Positions 1 through 8,923 of a stretch of 64,000 nt of DNA are shown here, piece after piece. A model generated the notes under the pieces. It did no database searches and was not told the origin of the DNA. It was given only the letters and a program-made list of their open reading frames with translations. The stretch lies in assembly GCF_011761565.1 (NCBI RefSeq), contig NZ_JAASRM010000001.1, positions 248,139 to 312,138 of the forward strand, written 5' to 3'. The position numbers and the translations under genes were made by a program. Within the stretch, counting starts at the first letter, position 1, and every line of letters starts with the position of its first letter. The DNA comes from Rhizomicrobium palustre (lineage in GTDB: Bacteria > Pseudomonadota > Alphaproteobacteria > Micropepsales > Micropepsaceae).

Positions 1-396
1 AAGGCTTTCGGCGGCGTCGCCGGCAAGACCATCGCGGTCTTGGGCCTCACCTTCAAGCCGAACACCGACGATATGCGCGATGCGCCGAGCCTCGTGATTG
101 TGCCTTACCTCAAAAACAAGGGCGCCAAGATCAAAGCCTTCGATCCCGAAGGCATGAAGGAAGCCAAGAAGCATTTCGACGTCGAGTTCTGCAGCGAAAC
201 CTATGAAACGCTGAAGGATGCCGATGGCGTGGTGATCCTGACCGAATGGAACGAGTTCCGCGCCCTTGATCTGGCCCACGTGAAAGAGCTGCTGAAAAAG
301 CCCCTGATGGTCGATCTGCGCAACATCTACAAAGCCGATCTCATGGAAAATGCTGGCTTTTCCTATGTCAGCGTGGGCCGCCCGCCAGTTCTTTAA
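1..396 (+). CDS. ugd: UDP-glucose 6-dehydrogenase, C-terminal part (5' end outside window)
   Basis: The reading frame is open from the first base, so the gene starts upstream. The visible 131 residues are the C-terminal UDP-binding domain of the UDP-glucose/GDP-mannose dehydrogenase family. The family-typical GLTFKPNTDDMRDAPS motif lies at about residues 14-30 of the fragment, followed by the alternating beta-alpha pattern and a late DLRN. The enzyme oxidises UDP-glucose to UDP-glucuronate with two NAD+ in the cytoplasm, which fits the galU and polysaccharide genes downstream. The catalytic cysteine region and the NAD domain lie outside the window. A related UDP-ManNAc or GDP-mannose dehydrogenase cannot be fully excluded from this domain alone. 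Confidence 0.82.
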   Translation, partial: KAFGGVAGKTIAVLGLTFKPNTDDMRDAPSLVIVPYLKNKGAKIKAFDPEGMKEAKKHFDVEFCSETYETLKDADGVVILTEWNEFRALDLAHVKELLKKPLMVDLRNIYKADLMENAGFSYVSVGRPPVL

Positions 397-497
397 GGCT
401 TTAAACCCGGACGAATTCTTCTGCTCGGTCGCGGACGCTTCCGATTGTCGCAGAGTTTAGGTAGGCTCCGCCCCGGCTAGGCCAATGGGGGTTGGGG

Positions 498-1181
498 ATG
501 GGCACACTTTGGGTGGTTGCACCGCTCGTCGTCGCGGGGCTGGGATTCATCGGATTTCTTTTCGGCGCCGGGCATTTGGTACGCGGCCGTTTCATGCGGG
601 CGGGCGCCGGTCTTGGCGGCGGCGGCCTGATCACCATCGCGGGTCTCGCGGTGGGGCTGATCGGTCTCAATCTGCAATCCTATCAGCGCCTCACCTATGA
701 GGTGCCGCTCGCTCAGGTGAGCGTGCATGTGGTCAATCCGGCCTTAAAAATCTACACCGTGGCCGTGACCCGTCTCGACGGCACCAACCGGGTGCAGAAC
801 TGCACGCTACAAGGCGATTCCTGGGAAGTTGGCGGGCGGTTCCAGAAATGGAAGCCCTGGGCCAATGAGATCGGTCTTGATGCCACCTACACGCTCGATC
901 AGATCACCAACCGCTATAATTCGGCGGCTGAAGGCAACGGCAAGCGCATCACAGCCTGTGATCTGCAAAGCCAACCCTCGGAAGTGAGCAAAGTGCTGCC
1001 TCGCGTGGTAAGCAATTGGATTCTTGCTCATATGATGGTGAAGCAGCGCGAGTTCGGTTCCGCGAGCTACATGCCGCTGGTGGATGGCGCTAAATATACT
1101 GTCATTGCCACCCAATTCGGCTTTAACGCTGAACCGGCAAATGCCATCGCCAACCGCGCCAACGAACGGGTTGGTTTCTAA
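498..1181 (+). CDS. hypothetical membrane-anchored protein
   Basis: I do not recognise this protein. It has 227 residues from the ATG at 498; a TTG two codons upstream is possible. The first 55 residues hold two hydrophobic segments, roughly 5-26 and 36-55, with a short glycine- and arginine-rich loop between them. A soluble domain of about 170 residues follows, with two cysteines (in NCTLQGD and TACDLQ) that could pair if it lies in the periplasm. It follows the UDP-glucose dehydrogenase by about 100 bp on the same strand and faces the Dcp-like gene tail to tail across a strong hairpin. No catalytic motif is visible. Confidence 0.6.
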   Translation: MGTLWVVAPLVVAGLGFIGFLFGAGHLVRGRFMRAGAGLGGGGLITIAGLAVGLIGLNLQSYQRLTYEVPLAQVSVHVVNPALKIYTVAVTRLDGTNRVQNCTLQGDSWEVGGRFQKWKPWANEIGLDATYTLDQITNRYNSAAEGNGKRITACDLQSQPSEVSKVLPRVVSNWILAHMMVKQREFGSASYMPLVDGAKYTVIATQFGFNAEPANAIANRANERVGF

Positions 1182-1207
1182 ATTCGGCTACTACATAAAA
1201 AACGGAA

Positions 1208-1229
1208 AGGGCGGGGTTTCCCCCGCCCT
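1208..1229. terminator. bidirectional hairpin between convergent genes
   Basis: A perfect 9-bp GC-rich stem pairs 1208-1216 with 1221-1229 around a TTTC loop. It lies in the 53-bp gap between the stop codons of the converging genes at 1181 and 1235. The plus-strand side is followed by a weak T-rich stretch, so it could end transcription from both sides. Confidence 0.65.
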
Positions 1230-1234
1230 CTTGC

Positions 1235-3397
1235 TTATTTCTTGACCGCACCAGACTTCTTATCGCTGAGACCGCGATAATAGAGATACGGTCCGATATC
1301 GGGATCCTTGCCATAGAAGGCGCGGAACATCTCGCCGTAATCCATCGTATGCCCCTTGGAGAGGATCATATCGCGGAAACGCTGGCCGTTTTCACGCGTC
1401 AGCCCGCCATGATCCTCGAACCAGGAATAGGCGTCGTGATCGAGCATCTCGGCCCATTGATAGGCGTAATAGCCGGCCGAATAGCCCTGGCTCCAGATAT
1501 GGGTGAAGTAGCTGGAACGATAGCGCGGCGGCACTTCGGAAAGCGCAAGGCCCGCACTTTTCAGAGCATCCGCTTCAAAGGCATCGACATCGATCTTCGG
1601 CGCGCCGGGCCCGCGGAAGTGCCATTTCAGGTCGAGTTCCGACGAAGCCACCGCTTCGGTCAAGGCATAGCCCTGATTGAAACCCTGCGCCTTCTTGATC
1701 TTGGCAACCAGCGCATCCGGGATCGGCTCATGGGTCTTATAGTGCTTGGCGTAGTTCTTCAGCACTTCGGGATAAAGCGCCCAATGCTCGTTGAACTGGC
1801 TGGGGAACTCCACCACATCGCGCGCCACCGCCGTCCCGGAGGTGGTGGGATATTTCTGGCTGGCGAAAAGCCCATGCAAGGCATGGCCGAATTCGTGGAA
1901 GGCCGTGCGCACATCATCAAAGCTCATCAGCGCCGGATCACCCGCCGCAGGCTTGGTGAAGTTGCAGACGTTGAACACGACGGGCTTGGTACCGAGCAGC
2001 TTGGATTGATCGACAAAGGTGTCCATCCAGGCGCCGCCCGCCTTGTTGTCGCGCTTGAACCAATCGAAATACATCAGGCCGAGGGTTGAGCCATCCTTAT
2101 CGAAGACTTCGAAAACGCGCACATCAGCCTGATAAACCGGGATGTCCTTGCGCTCTTTAAACGTGATGCCATAGAGCTTGTTGGCCGCGTAGAAGACACC
2201 ATCTTCCAACACCGCCTTCATCTCGAAATAGGGCTTCACTTCCGCGTCATTCAGATTGTACTTCGCCTTGCGCACTTCTTCGGCGTAATGCTGCCAATCC
2301 CAAGGCTCGAGCTTGAAAGAACCGCCGCTCTTCTTGATCGCGGCCTGGATGTCCTTGGCTTCGGCGAGTGCCTTTTTCTTGGCGGCAGGCGCGAGTTTGC
2401 CGAGGAAGGCGAGCGCGGCTTCCGGCGTCTTCGCCATCTGGTCTTGCAGCTTATAAGCCGCCCAATTGGGATAGCCGAGCAAAGCGGCCTTCTCGGCGCG
2501 AAGATCGGCGATTTCCGCGATAGTGGCGCGGGTGTCGTTGGCATCACCCTTTTCGGCGCGGGTCCAGGATTTCTCGAAGAAGGCCTGGCGCACCTCTCGA
2601 TCGTTTAAGGACTGCAGCGCGGGCTGCTGGGTGGTGTTGCGCAAGGGGAGCATCCACTTGCCGGTAAGGCCGCGATCTTCGGCGGCTTTCTGCGCAGCGG
2701 CGATCTCGCCATCGCTGAGGCCTGCGAGCTTGGCTTTATCGTCCACCACCAAAGCACCAGCCTTGGTTGCCGCCAGGAGCTTGTCGTCATAGACGGTTTC
2801 GAGGCTGGAGAGTTTCTGGTTGATCTCCATCAGCTTGACCTTGTTAGCCGGGCTGAGCTGGGCGCCCGACTGCACAAAGCCGAGATAATCAACATCCAGA
2901 AGCGTCGCATCCTCGGCATCGAGGTGCAGGCTGGCGCGCTGGTCATAGATCGCCTTCACGCGCGCGAAGAGCTTGTCATTCAAGAAAATCGCATCGTGAT
3001 GGGCGGCAAGCTTCGGGGCAACAGCCCCCTTCACCTTCTGCAATTCCGGGTTCGTGTTGGACTGCGCCAGGGCAAAGAAAATCTTCGAGGCGCGGGTCAG
3101 CATGGCGCCTGATTTCTCGATCGCCACAATAGTGTTTTCAAGGGTCGGCGCCGCCGGGTTATTGGCGATCGCCTCGATTTCTGCGAGCTGGATCTTCATG
3201 CCCTGTTCGATCGCGGGCTGGAAATCGCTGTCCTTGATGCGGCCAAAATCCGGCGCCTGCAGCGGCAGCGAGGAGACTTCGGCAAAAGGATTAGGCGGGG
3301 GTGGCGGCGGTGCGGACGGCGCGACAGGCGCTGTGGAACAAGCCGTCAAGGTGAGCACGGCAGCAGCGCCGAGCAGCGCAGGGCGAATATTAAGCAT
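1235..3397 (-). CDS. dcp: M3 family metallopeptidase (peptidyl-dipeptidase Dcp-like), lipoprotein
   Basis: The 720-residue protein has the zinc motif HEFGH at residues 501-505 and the long helical N-terminal region typical of the M3 (thimet oligopeptidase/Dcp) family. E. coli Dcp is of similar length. The N terminus has a hydrophobic stretch ending in LTACS, a lipobox with the lipid-modified cysteine near residue 20, followed by a proline-rich linker. The enzyme is therefore probably anchored to a membrane on the periplasmic side, whereas E. coli Dcp is cytoplasmic. Family members remove C-terminal dipeptides or degrade short peptides. The ATG at 3397 has a GGAG about 8 nt upstream. It is unrelated to the polysaccharide genes around it. 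Confidence 0.88.
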   Translation of the reverse strand: MLNIRPALLGAAAVLTLTACSTAPVAPSAPPPPPPNPFAEVSSLPLQAPDFGRIKDSDFQPAIEQGMKIQLAEIEAIANNPAAPTLENTIVAIEKSGAMLTRASKIFFALAQSNTNPELQKVKGAVAPKLAAHHDAIFLNDKLFARVKAIYDQRASLHLDAEDATLLDVDYLGFVQSGAQLSPANKVKLMEINQKLSSLETVYDDKLLAATKAGALVVDDKAKLAGLSDGEIAAAQKAAEDRGLTGKWMLPLRNTTQQPALQSLNDREVRQAFFEKSWTRAEKGDANDTRATIAEIADLRAEKAALLGYPNWAAYKLQDQMAKTPEAALAFLGKLAPAAKKKALAEAKDIQAAIKKSGGSFKLEPWDWQHYAEEVRKAKYNLNDAEVKPYFEMKAVLEDGVFYAANKLYGITFKERKDIPVYQADVRVFEVFDKDGSTLGLMYFDWFKRDNKAGGAWMDTFVDQSKLLGTKPVVFNVCNFTKPAAGDPALMSFDDVRTAFHEFGHALHGLFASQKYPTTSGTAVARDVVEFPSQFNEHWALYPEVLKNYAKHYKTHEPIPDALVAKIKKAQGFNQGYALTEAVASSELDLKWHFRGPGAPKIDVDAFEADALKSAGLALSEVPPRYRSSYFTHIWSQGYSAGYYAYQWAEMLDHDAYSWFEDHGGLTRENGQRFRDMILSKGHTMDYGEMFRAFYGKDPDIGPYLYYRGLSDKKSGAVKK

Positions 3398-3647
3398 AGA
3401 GAAACTCCGGACAGCGGCGCCAAGTGGCGCTTTCAGATCACCTTCACTTTAGCCTGCCGGTTCGCGCCCTGTCTTTACGATGACGATAACTTGAAAGTGG
3501 AGGACTTCAGCGCCCCTTCTTTCAACCCTGGGTAATGTTCGCGATTCTTGACGGGCCACGCTCCGCCCAGCTCTGGCGCGCACATAGGCGGCGACAAAAC
3601 GAGGCTCCTTTATAAGAAAAGACGTGAAGACAATTACTTAGCACGGG

Positions 3648-3676
3648 TTGACCCAACGCGTCCGAGCCCATATGTT
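3648..3676 (+). promoter_or_regulatory. sigma-70-type promoter of tRNA-Lys
   Basis: TTGACC at 3648-3653 and TATGTT at 3671-3676 are separated by exactly 17 bp, and the tRNA begins 22 bp after the -10 box. The rest of the 300-bp gap 3398-3697 holds no gene. I see only a short palindrome at 3417-3430 in the leader of the peptidase gene. Confidence 0.65.
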
Positions 3677-3697
3677 CCGGCCTCCCGAAATTGCGTC

Positions 3698-3772
3698 GAG
3701 CCCGTAGCTCAGGGGTAGAGCATCTGACTTTTAATCAGAGGGCCCTGGGTTCGAACCCCAGCGGGCTCACCA
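3698..3772 (+). tRNA. tRNA-Lys (anticodon TTT)
   Basis: A full cloverleaf can be drawn: acceptor GAGCCCG with CGGGCTC, D stem GCTC/GAGC, anticodon stem TCTGA/TCAGA around loop CTTTTAA, a 5-nt variable loop, and T stem CTGGG/CCCAG around TTCGAAC. The anticodon is TTT, reading AAA and AAG lysine codons. The terminal CCA is encoded at 3770-3772 after discriminator A. It has a promoter just upstream and a terminator 13 bp downstream, so it is a single-gene unit. I see no duplicated 3' end nearby that would mark an integrated element. Confidence 0.97.
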
Positions 3773-3784
3773 TTTCCGGGAAAA

Positions 3785-3818
3785 GAAAAAAGCCGCGCGA
3801 TCTGCGCGGCTTTTTTTT
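3785..3818. terminator. bidirectional intrinsic terminator after tRNA-Lys and the SLBB gene
   Basis: A 7-bp stem GCCGCGC/GCGCGGC (3792-3798 with 3804-3810) is flanked by an A-rich run on the left and eight T on the right. It is therefore a canonical terminator on both strands. It ends the tRNA on the plus strand and the long minus-strand polysaccharide unit whose last gene stops at 3876. Confidence 0.9.
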
Positions 3819-3875
3819 CAGGTCAGGCGGTGGAGGCCATAGGCCGGCATGCCGGCCTATGCTCCCCAATATCCG

Positions 3876-6854
3876 CTATTGCTTGGACAGCACCGCGAGC
3901 GAAGCGGCGGTGACCGCGAGCTGGCTCACTACACTCACAATATCCACGATGCTCTGGTGCAGATCGACGCCGCTCAAGTCACGGGCGACATAGATCGTGC
4001 TGCCCGGCGGCACCGTTTCGGAGGAGAAATTGAACCAGGAACTCTCGACCCGCCGCGCGGTACCATCCGGCAGAACCAGCACGGTCTGGCTCTTTTCGGC
4101 GAACTGCGAATAGCCGCCAGCCGCATCAATGTAATCCTTCGCCGACATATCCGGTCGGAACGGAATGCTGGTGGGCTGGAGAACCTCGCCAAGCACAGCG
4201 ACCGAATAGGGACGCGCGGGGATGTAAATGACGTCGTTGGGCTCCAAAATCGGATCCGCAGTGGGATTGGCGGCAAGAAGTGCGGGATCAGCAATTACCG
4301 TCATGCGCCCCAGCGGCTTCTGGTTGCGTACCTCTTCGACATAAGTCTGCAATGACGAGAAAGAATCCGGCGCCATCTTCGAACCCGCATCACGACGGCT
4401 CATGGCCATGACGAGTTGGGTCTGAATCTCTGCCGCCTGACGGCGGAAAGATTCCTGCTCCTTCAACGCCGCCGAACGGCGCAGGAAGACGGTGCCATAG
4501 GGATAGGCCGAATCCGTCAGCCCGCCCGCCCGCGCAAGAAGCTCCGAGAGCCGTTCCCCACGCACGATCTGGAAGGTGCCCGTCCGGCGCACCTGCCCTT
4601 GTACGGTCACGGAGCCAATACCGGCATTCGAGAAGACCTCGCCTACCCGCAGCTCATCGCGAGGAGCGAGAATGAAACTCGACCCGGCGGGGTCCGCCAA
4701 CGAAAGCACGCGCCGTTCAGTACTTGAGCGCCCCGCGGTGGGGTCCACCGTGGTGGTGAGAATCTCGATGTTGGTCCGGTCAGCCCAGCGCGCCAAGCCG
4801 CCCGCAGCCAGCAGAACCGACTGCACATCCGCATCCGGCCCGATCAGATACAGACCAGGTCCCTGCACCGCGCCATCAACATTGATCGCACGATCATTGA
4901 GGAAATTGATCAGCACCAGATCGTCAACGCGCAGCTGCTTAGCCAGATCATTCAAGCGCCGCATTTCCTTGGAGACGGAAACCAGATTGAGACCTGGAAG
5001 CTGATTCTCCGCATCCTGCGCGGGCGCAAAACTTTGCCCGGGCAGGTTCTGCGTCTGCGGGAACGTTTGGTTTGCGTCACCCGTCTGCGGATAGGACTGC
5101 TGCGGGTAATTTTGCTGCTGATAGTTCTGCTGCTGGTAGTTCTGCTGCGAATAATTCTGCTGCGGATAGGCCTGCTGGCCATAGGCCGAGCTAGCATCCG
5201 TCTGCATATCCATCCCGCTATTGTTGAAGCGCGGATCGACACCGTCCGCCGACTGCGGCACAGGCATCTGCTGACGGGCATCCGGGTTAGAGGGATCGAC
5301 AGGCTGACGCAGGTTTTTGCGCTGGCCCGTCCCGCTTTGATCGGTTTGGTTCTGCAAGGAACCAAACTGTGCTGCGGGTTCCGTCGAAGAACCACCCAAA
5401 GTGGATTGCGGATTGATCGCTCGTTCCTGTTCCGCCGACCTGCGCAAGCGATATTGTTTGACCACAGCGAACAGACGCCGCGCTTCCGCAGCTGTGAAGA
5501 CGCGCACGATATCATCGCTCTGCAGTGTCATATCCTCGACACCGTTCAAGACAGCCACCGGCGTAAAGGGAATGAGGGTGCGCAGTTTGGTAACCGGATC
5601 GCGATGCGAGATGGCGCCAAAAAGCGTATAGGGCTCCGTTCCGAGCGCACCCGGCGCTTTCAAGACCTGCGAGAGCTTGGTGCCATTGGCAGCATATTGG
5701 CCGGCCATGGGCGTGTTGCCGGACAGCGTCGCCACGCTGCGGCTTTCATTCGCTGCCGGCTGCACGAACAGGATATCGCCGTCGTTCAAGGTCGAACGCT
5801 CGTTTTCGATCTGGGTCATGTTTCCACGACCGTCGGCACCGACGCGCAACACCGACATGCGGTAGTTTCCGCGCACTTCCGTGCCGCCCGCCAGATTGAT
5901 GAATTCGCGCACGCCGATGCCGCCGCGACCCACGGGCAACTCGTAGACACCTTGCTTACGTACCCAACCAGCGATCGCCACCGTCTTGCCGAGCGGGGAG
6001 ACAACGATCCGGTCGCCATCGGCGAGCGCCGCCGTGCTGGCGTGCGCCTGACCGGTCAAGACGCTGTAAAGATCTACTGTGATCTCGCGGCTGCCGCGCA
6101 GAATTTTCACATTGCGCAAGCTGCCCGTCTTCTTCACGCCCCCAGAGACCAAAATGGCGTCCACAGTGGTGGACAAGCCCGTCAGGGTACGAACACCAGG
6201 GCTGCGCACTTCGCCGCTCACCAACACGCTGATCTGACGGACGCGGCCGATGGAGACGAAGCCCTGAGTTGAGACGTAAGCGCGCTGGATCGCAGCGACC
6301 ACGTCCTGACGGAACTGGCCGAGGCTGCGGCCAGCAGCGGAAACGGGGTTCAAGCGCGGCAAGACGATCTGGCCGTCGCGGTCCACCGTGGCGCGATATT
6401 CGTTGTTTTCCTGGCCACGCAGTGTGACTACAACTTCATCGCCAGGCCCCAGGATGTAGCTATCCTGCATAGCCCCCATTTGCGGGATATTCACCGACCG
6501 GCCGATGCCAAGCTGGTCATAGCCGAAAAGCTGCAGCCGCATCCCGGCCCGCTCCGACATGATCTGCTCAAGGCGAGACGGCGGCTCGCGATTGGCCTGC
6601 ATCGGCGCAGGGGCCATTTGCGGCTCGATTACCGTGGTCTGGGGATAAACACCCGGCTGAAGGTTGGTTACCGGATTGCCGCGGTTTTGCTGAAGCTGCT
6701 GGAGCTGATCGGCGGAGATGCCGGGTAAAGACTGCGCATTGGCCGCGACCACGCAGCACCCTACAGCTGCCACCGCAAGCCCTCTGGCCATAACCCAACG
6801 TGCCGTACCCGCAGCACAGCGAATCCGGCGCGACATCCAGCCGTCAAAATGCAT
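3876..6854 (-). CDS. large multi-SLBB polysaccharide export protein (Wza-like)
   Basis: The 992-residue protein has a signal-like N terminus (hydrophobic about residues 22-40, ending ANAQS). A polysaccharide export (PES) domain starts near residue 130 (YILGPGDEVVV). At least six SLBB-type repeats follow, recognised by segments such as VSGEVRSPGV, IAGWVRKQGVY, VDGAVQGPGLY, VQGQVRRTGTF and VLGEVLQPTSI, each followed by an AGG turn. Between the third and fourth lies a Gln/Tyr-rich pentapeptide linker (557-591). The end is hydrophobic. E. coli Wza is about 380 residues, so this is much larger. Its role is passage of polymer through periplasm and outer membrane. GAGGT lies about 9 nt before the ATG at 6854. 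It is the last gene of the wzi-manC-gmd-fcl-cys unit. Confidence 0.85.
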   Translation of the reverse strand: MHFDGWMSRRIRCAAGTARWVMARGLAVAAVGCCVVAANAQSLPGISADQLQQLQQNRGNPVTNLQPGVYPQTTVIEPQMAPAPMQANREPPSRLEQIMSERAGMRLQLFGYDQLGIGRSVNIPQMGAMQDSYILGPGDEVVVTLRGQENNEYRATVDRDGQIVLPRLNPVSAAGRSLGQFRQDVVAAIQRAYVSTQGFVSIGRVRQISVLVSGEVRSPGVRTLTGLSTTVDAILVSGGVKKTGSLRNVKILRGSREITVDLYSVLTGQAHASTAALADGDRIVVSPLGKTVAIAGWVRKQGVYELPVGRGGIGVREFINLAGGTEVRGNYRMSVLRVGADGRGNMTQIENERSTLNDGDILFVQPAANESRSVATLSGNTPMAGQYAANGTKLSQVLKAPGALGTEPYTLFGAISHRDPVTKLRTLIPFTPVAVLNGVEDMTLQSDDIVRVFTAAEARRLFAVVKQYRLRRSAEQERAINPQSTLGGSSTEPAAQFGSLQNQTDQSGTGQRKNLRQPVDPSNPDARQQMPVPQSADGVDPRFNNSGMDMQTDASSAYGQQAYPQQNYSQQNYQQQNYQQQNYPQQSYPQTGDANQTFPQTQNLPGQSFAPAQDAENQLPGLNLVSVSKEMRRLNDLAKQLRVDDLVLINFLNDRAINVDGAVQGPGLYLIGPDADVQSVLLAAGGLARWADRTNIEILTTTVDPTAGRSSTERRVLSLADPAGSSFILAPRDELRVGEVFSNAGIGSVTVQGQVRRTGTFQIVRGERLSELLARAGGLTDSAYPYGTVFLRRSAALKEQESFRRQAAEIQTQLVMAMSRRDAGSKMAPDSFSSLQTYVEEVRNQKPLGRMTVIADPALLAANPTADPILEPNDVIYIPARPYSVAVLGEVLQPTSIPFRPDMSAKDYIDAAGGYSQFAEKSQTVLVLPDGTARRVESSWFNFSSETVPPGSTIYVARDLSGVDLHQSIVDIVSVVSQLAVTAASLAVLSKQ
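5082..5186 (-). repeat. seven 15-bp tandem repeats encoding XYXQQ pentapeptides
   Basis: Seven consecutive imperfect 15-bp units encode AYGQQ, AYPQQ, NYSQQ, NYQQQ, NYQQQ, NYPQQ and SYPQT inside the SLBB protein (residues 557-591). The DNA units share a CTGCTG core on the plus strand. Such arrays can gain or lose whole units without breaking the frame. Confidence 0.85.
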
Positions 6855-7036
6855 CCCAACTACCTCGAACTGCCCAGTGAAAAAGGCCGAGGCAACCCCC
6901 TAGGCCCTAGCTAAAGGTTGTCTAGCACGGCCAATTCGCGATTTGAAGCTGCGTCATGACCGGGGGCATGGCGTTAAATAGTTGCAATATCGAGGAAAGC
7001 CCGCCCCATTTGCCAGTTAACACCTGCCACCCGGGG

Positions 7037-8923
7037 CTATGGGACGTAGCCCCCTCTGCGCAGGAAATCCAGAATCCGGCTCGCCTCGGCCGCGGGATCC
7101 GCGGCGACGGTGGTCAAGGTCAATTCCGGCTGCTCCGGACGCTCATAGGGGCTATCGATGCCGGTGAAATTCTTGATCTGCCCAGCCTTGGCTTTGGCGT
7201 AGAGCCCTTTGACGTCGCGCTGCATGCAGACCTCCAGGGGGGTGTCGACAAAGACCTCGATAAACTCCCCTGGGCCCAGGAGCTCCCGCGCCATACGCCG
7301 CTCCGATTTGAAGGGCGAGATGAAGGACACCAAGACGATCAGTCCGGCCTCCACAAAGAGCTTGGCCGCCTCCGCCACACGCCGGATGTTCTCCACACGG
7401 TCGGCATCTGTGAAGCCCAGGTCACGATTGAGGCCATGACGGACGTTGTCACCGTCCAGGATGTAGGTATGGCGGCCCTCGGCATGGAGCTGGCGTTCCA
7501 CCAGATTGGCGATCGTCGATTTGCCCGATCCCGACAGGCCTGTGAACCAGAGCACGGCCGGTTTCTGATGCTTGAGCCCGGCGCGGGCATCCTTATTCAC
7601 GTCCAGGGCTTGCCAATGCACATTGGTGGCGCGGCGCAGACCGAAATCAATCATCCCCGCCCCGACAGTCGCGTTGCTGAAGCGGTCGATCAGGATAAAG
7701 CCGCCCATATCGCGGCTCTCGCTATAAGGATCGAAGGCCAATGGCTGGGCCAGCGAGACATTCACATAGCCGATCTCGTTCAGCCCCAAGGTCTTGGCCG
7801 CCGAATGACCGAGCGTGTTGACGTCTACCTTGTGTTTCAGGGCGGTGATCTGGGCCGGAACGGTAGAAGTGGCAAGCTTGAGCAAATACTGGCGACCTGG
7901 AAGTAGCGCCTCCTCCGCCATCCAGATGAGATGGGCGGCGAATTGGTCGGACACTTCGGGCCGGGCTTGCGCGGCGACCAGCACATCTCCTCGTGAAATA
8001 TCGATTTCATCCGCCAGTGTCAGCGTGACCGCCTCCCCCGCACCCGCAGCAGGAAGATCGCCATCCTGGGTCACAATACGTTTCACAGTCGAAGTGCGGC
8101 CCGAGCCCGCCACGGCAATCGTATCCCCGGGTGCCACGCGCCCAGCCACGATCGTGCCCGAGAAGCCGCGGAAATCGAGATTGGGTCGGTTCACCCATTG
8201 CACCGGCAGGCGGAAGGGTTTCTCCGTCAGGGCCGTATCCACATCCACCGTTTCGAGATGCTCGAGCAGCGAGACACCCTTGTACCACGGCGTGTTCTGG
8301 CTTCGCGCCATGACGTTGTCACCAAAGCGCGCCGACATGGGAATAGGCGTGAGGCTAGCGAAGCCAAGCGGCGCGGCGAATTTGCCGAATTCCGCCACGA
8401 TGGTGTCGAAGACGGATTGCTGGAAACCGACGAGATCGATCTTGTTCACCGCCAGCACCACATGGCGGATGCCGAGCAGCGAGGCGATATAGGCGTGGCG
8501 GCGCGTCTGGGTCAAAACGCCCTTGCGCGCATCGATCAAGATTACCGCGAGATCGGAATTGGAGGCACCAGTCGCCATGTTGCGGGTGTATTGCTCATGG
8601 CCGGGCGTATCGGCGACGATGAATTTGCGCTTATCGGTGGTGAAGAAGCGATAGGCAACATCGATGGTGATGCCCTGCTCGCGCTCGGCCTCAAGCCCGT
8701 CGACCAGAAGCGCGAAATCCATATCGCCGCCAGTGGTGCCGTGCTGCTTGGAATCCTTTTCCAGCGTGGAGAGCTGGTCGTCAAAGAGCAGCTTGGTATC
8801 GTAGAGCAGCCGCCCAATCAGCGTGGATTTGCCGTCATCGACGCTGCCGCACGTCAAAAAGCGCAAGAAGGACTTGTTTTCCTGCTGCGCGAGGTATTCG
8901 CGCAATTCAGAGGGCGCCTGCAT
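7037..8923 (-). CDS. cysNC: bifunctional sulfate adenylyltransferase subunit 1 / APS kinase
   Basis: The 628-residue protein fuses CysN and CysC, as in rhizobial NodQ. The N-terminal part is an EF-Tu-like GTPase with P-loop GSVDDGKST near residue 26, the switch [12 protein letters not shown] and the guanine-binding NKIDL. The APS kinase domain begins near residue 455 with P-loop GLSGSGKST and the substrate segment [15 protein letters not shown]. With CysD it makes adenosine phosphosulfate at the cost of GTP, and the C-terminal domain phosphorylates it to PAPS. The start overlaps the CysD stop by one base (TGATG), so the two are translationally coupled. In this setting the PAPS could serve sulfate assimilation or polysaccharide sulfation. 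No sulfotransferase or PAPS reductase is visible. Confidence 0.95.
   Translation of the reverse strand: MQAPSELREYLAQQENKSFLRFLTCGSVDDGKSTLIGRLLYDTKLLFDDQLSTLEKDSKQHGTTGGDMDFALLVDGLEAEREQGITIDVAYRFFTTDKRKFIVADTPGHEQYTRNMATGASNSDLAVILIDARKGVLTQTRRHAYIASLLGIRHVVLAVNKIDLVGFQQSVFDTIVAEFGKFAAPLGFASLTPIPMSARFGDNVMARSQNTPWYKGVSLLEHLETVDVDTALTEKPFRLPVQWVNRPNLDFRGFSGTIVAGRVAPGDTIAVAGSGRTSTVKRIVTQDGDLPAAGAGEAVTLTLADEIDISRGDVLVAAQARPEVSDQFAAHLIWMAEEALLPGRQYLLKLATSTVPAQITALKHKVDVNTLGHSAAKTLGLNEIGYVNVSLAQPLAFDPYSESRDMGGFILIDRFSNATVGAGMIDFGLRRATNVHWQALDVNKDARAGLKHQKPAVLWFTGLSGSGKSTIANLVERQLHAEGRHTYILDGDNVRHGLNRDLGFTDADRVENIRRVAEAAKLFVEAGLIVLVSFISPFKSERRMARELLGPGEFIEVFVDTPLEVCMQRDVKGLYAKAKAGQIKNFTGIDSPYERPEQPELTLTTVAADPAAEASRILDFLRRGGYVP

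Noticed and set aside
3698..3772. tRNA-Lys as an integration site of a genomic island
   Set aside because: No integrase gene and no repeated tRNA 3' end were seen near it.
5082..5186. Short tandem repeats as a CRISPR-like array
   Set aside because: The units are contiguous, without spacers, and code in frame for a pentapeptide repeat.
5034..6272. Long open frame of 412 codons on the plus strand opposite the SLBB gene
   Set aside because: It is rich in Arg, His and Leu with no family features and lies exactly over a well-supported gene; it is a codon-bias shadow.
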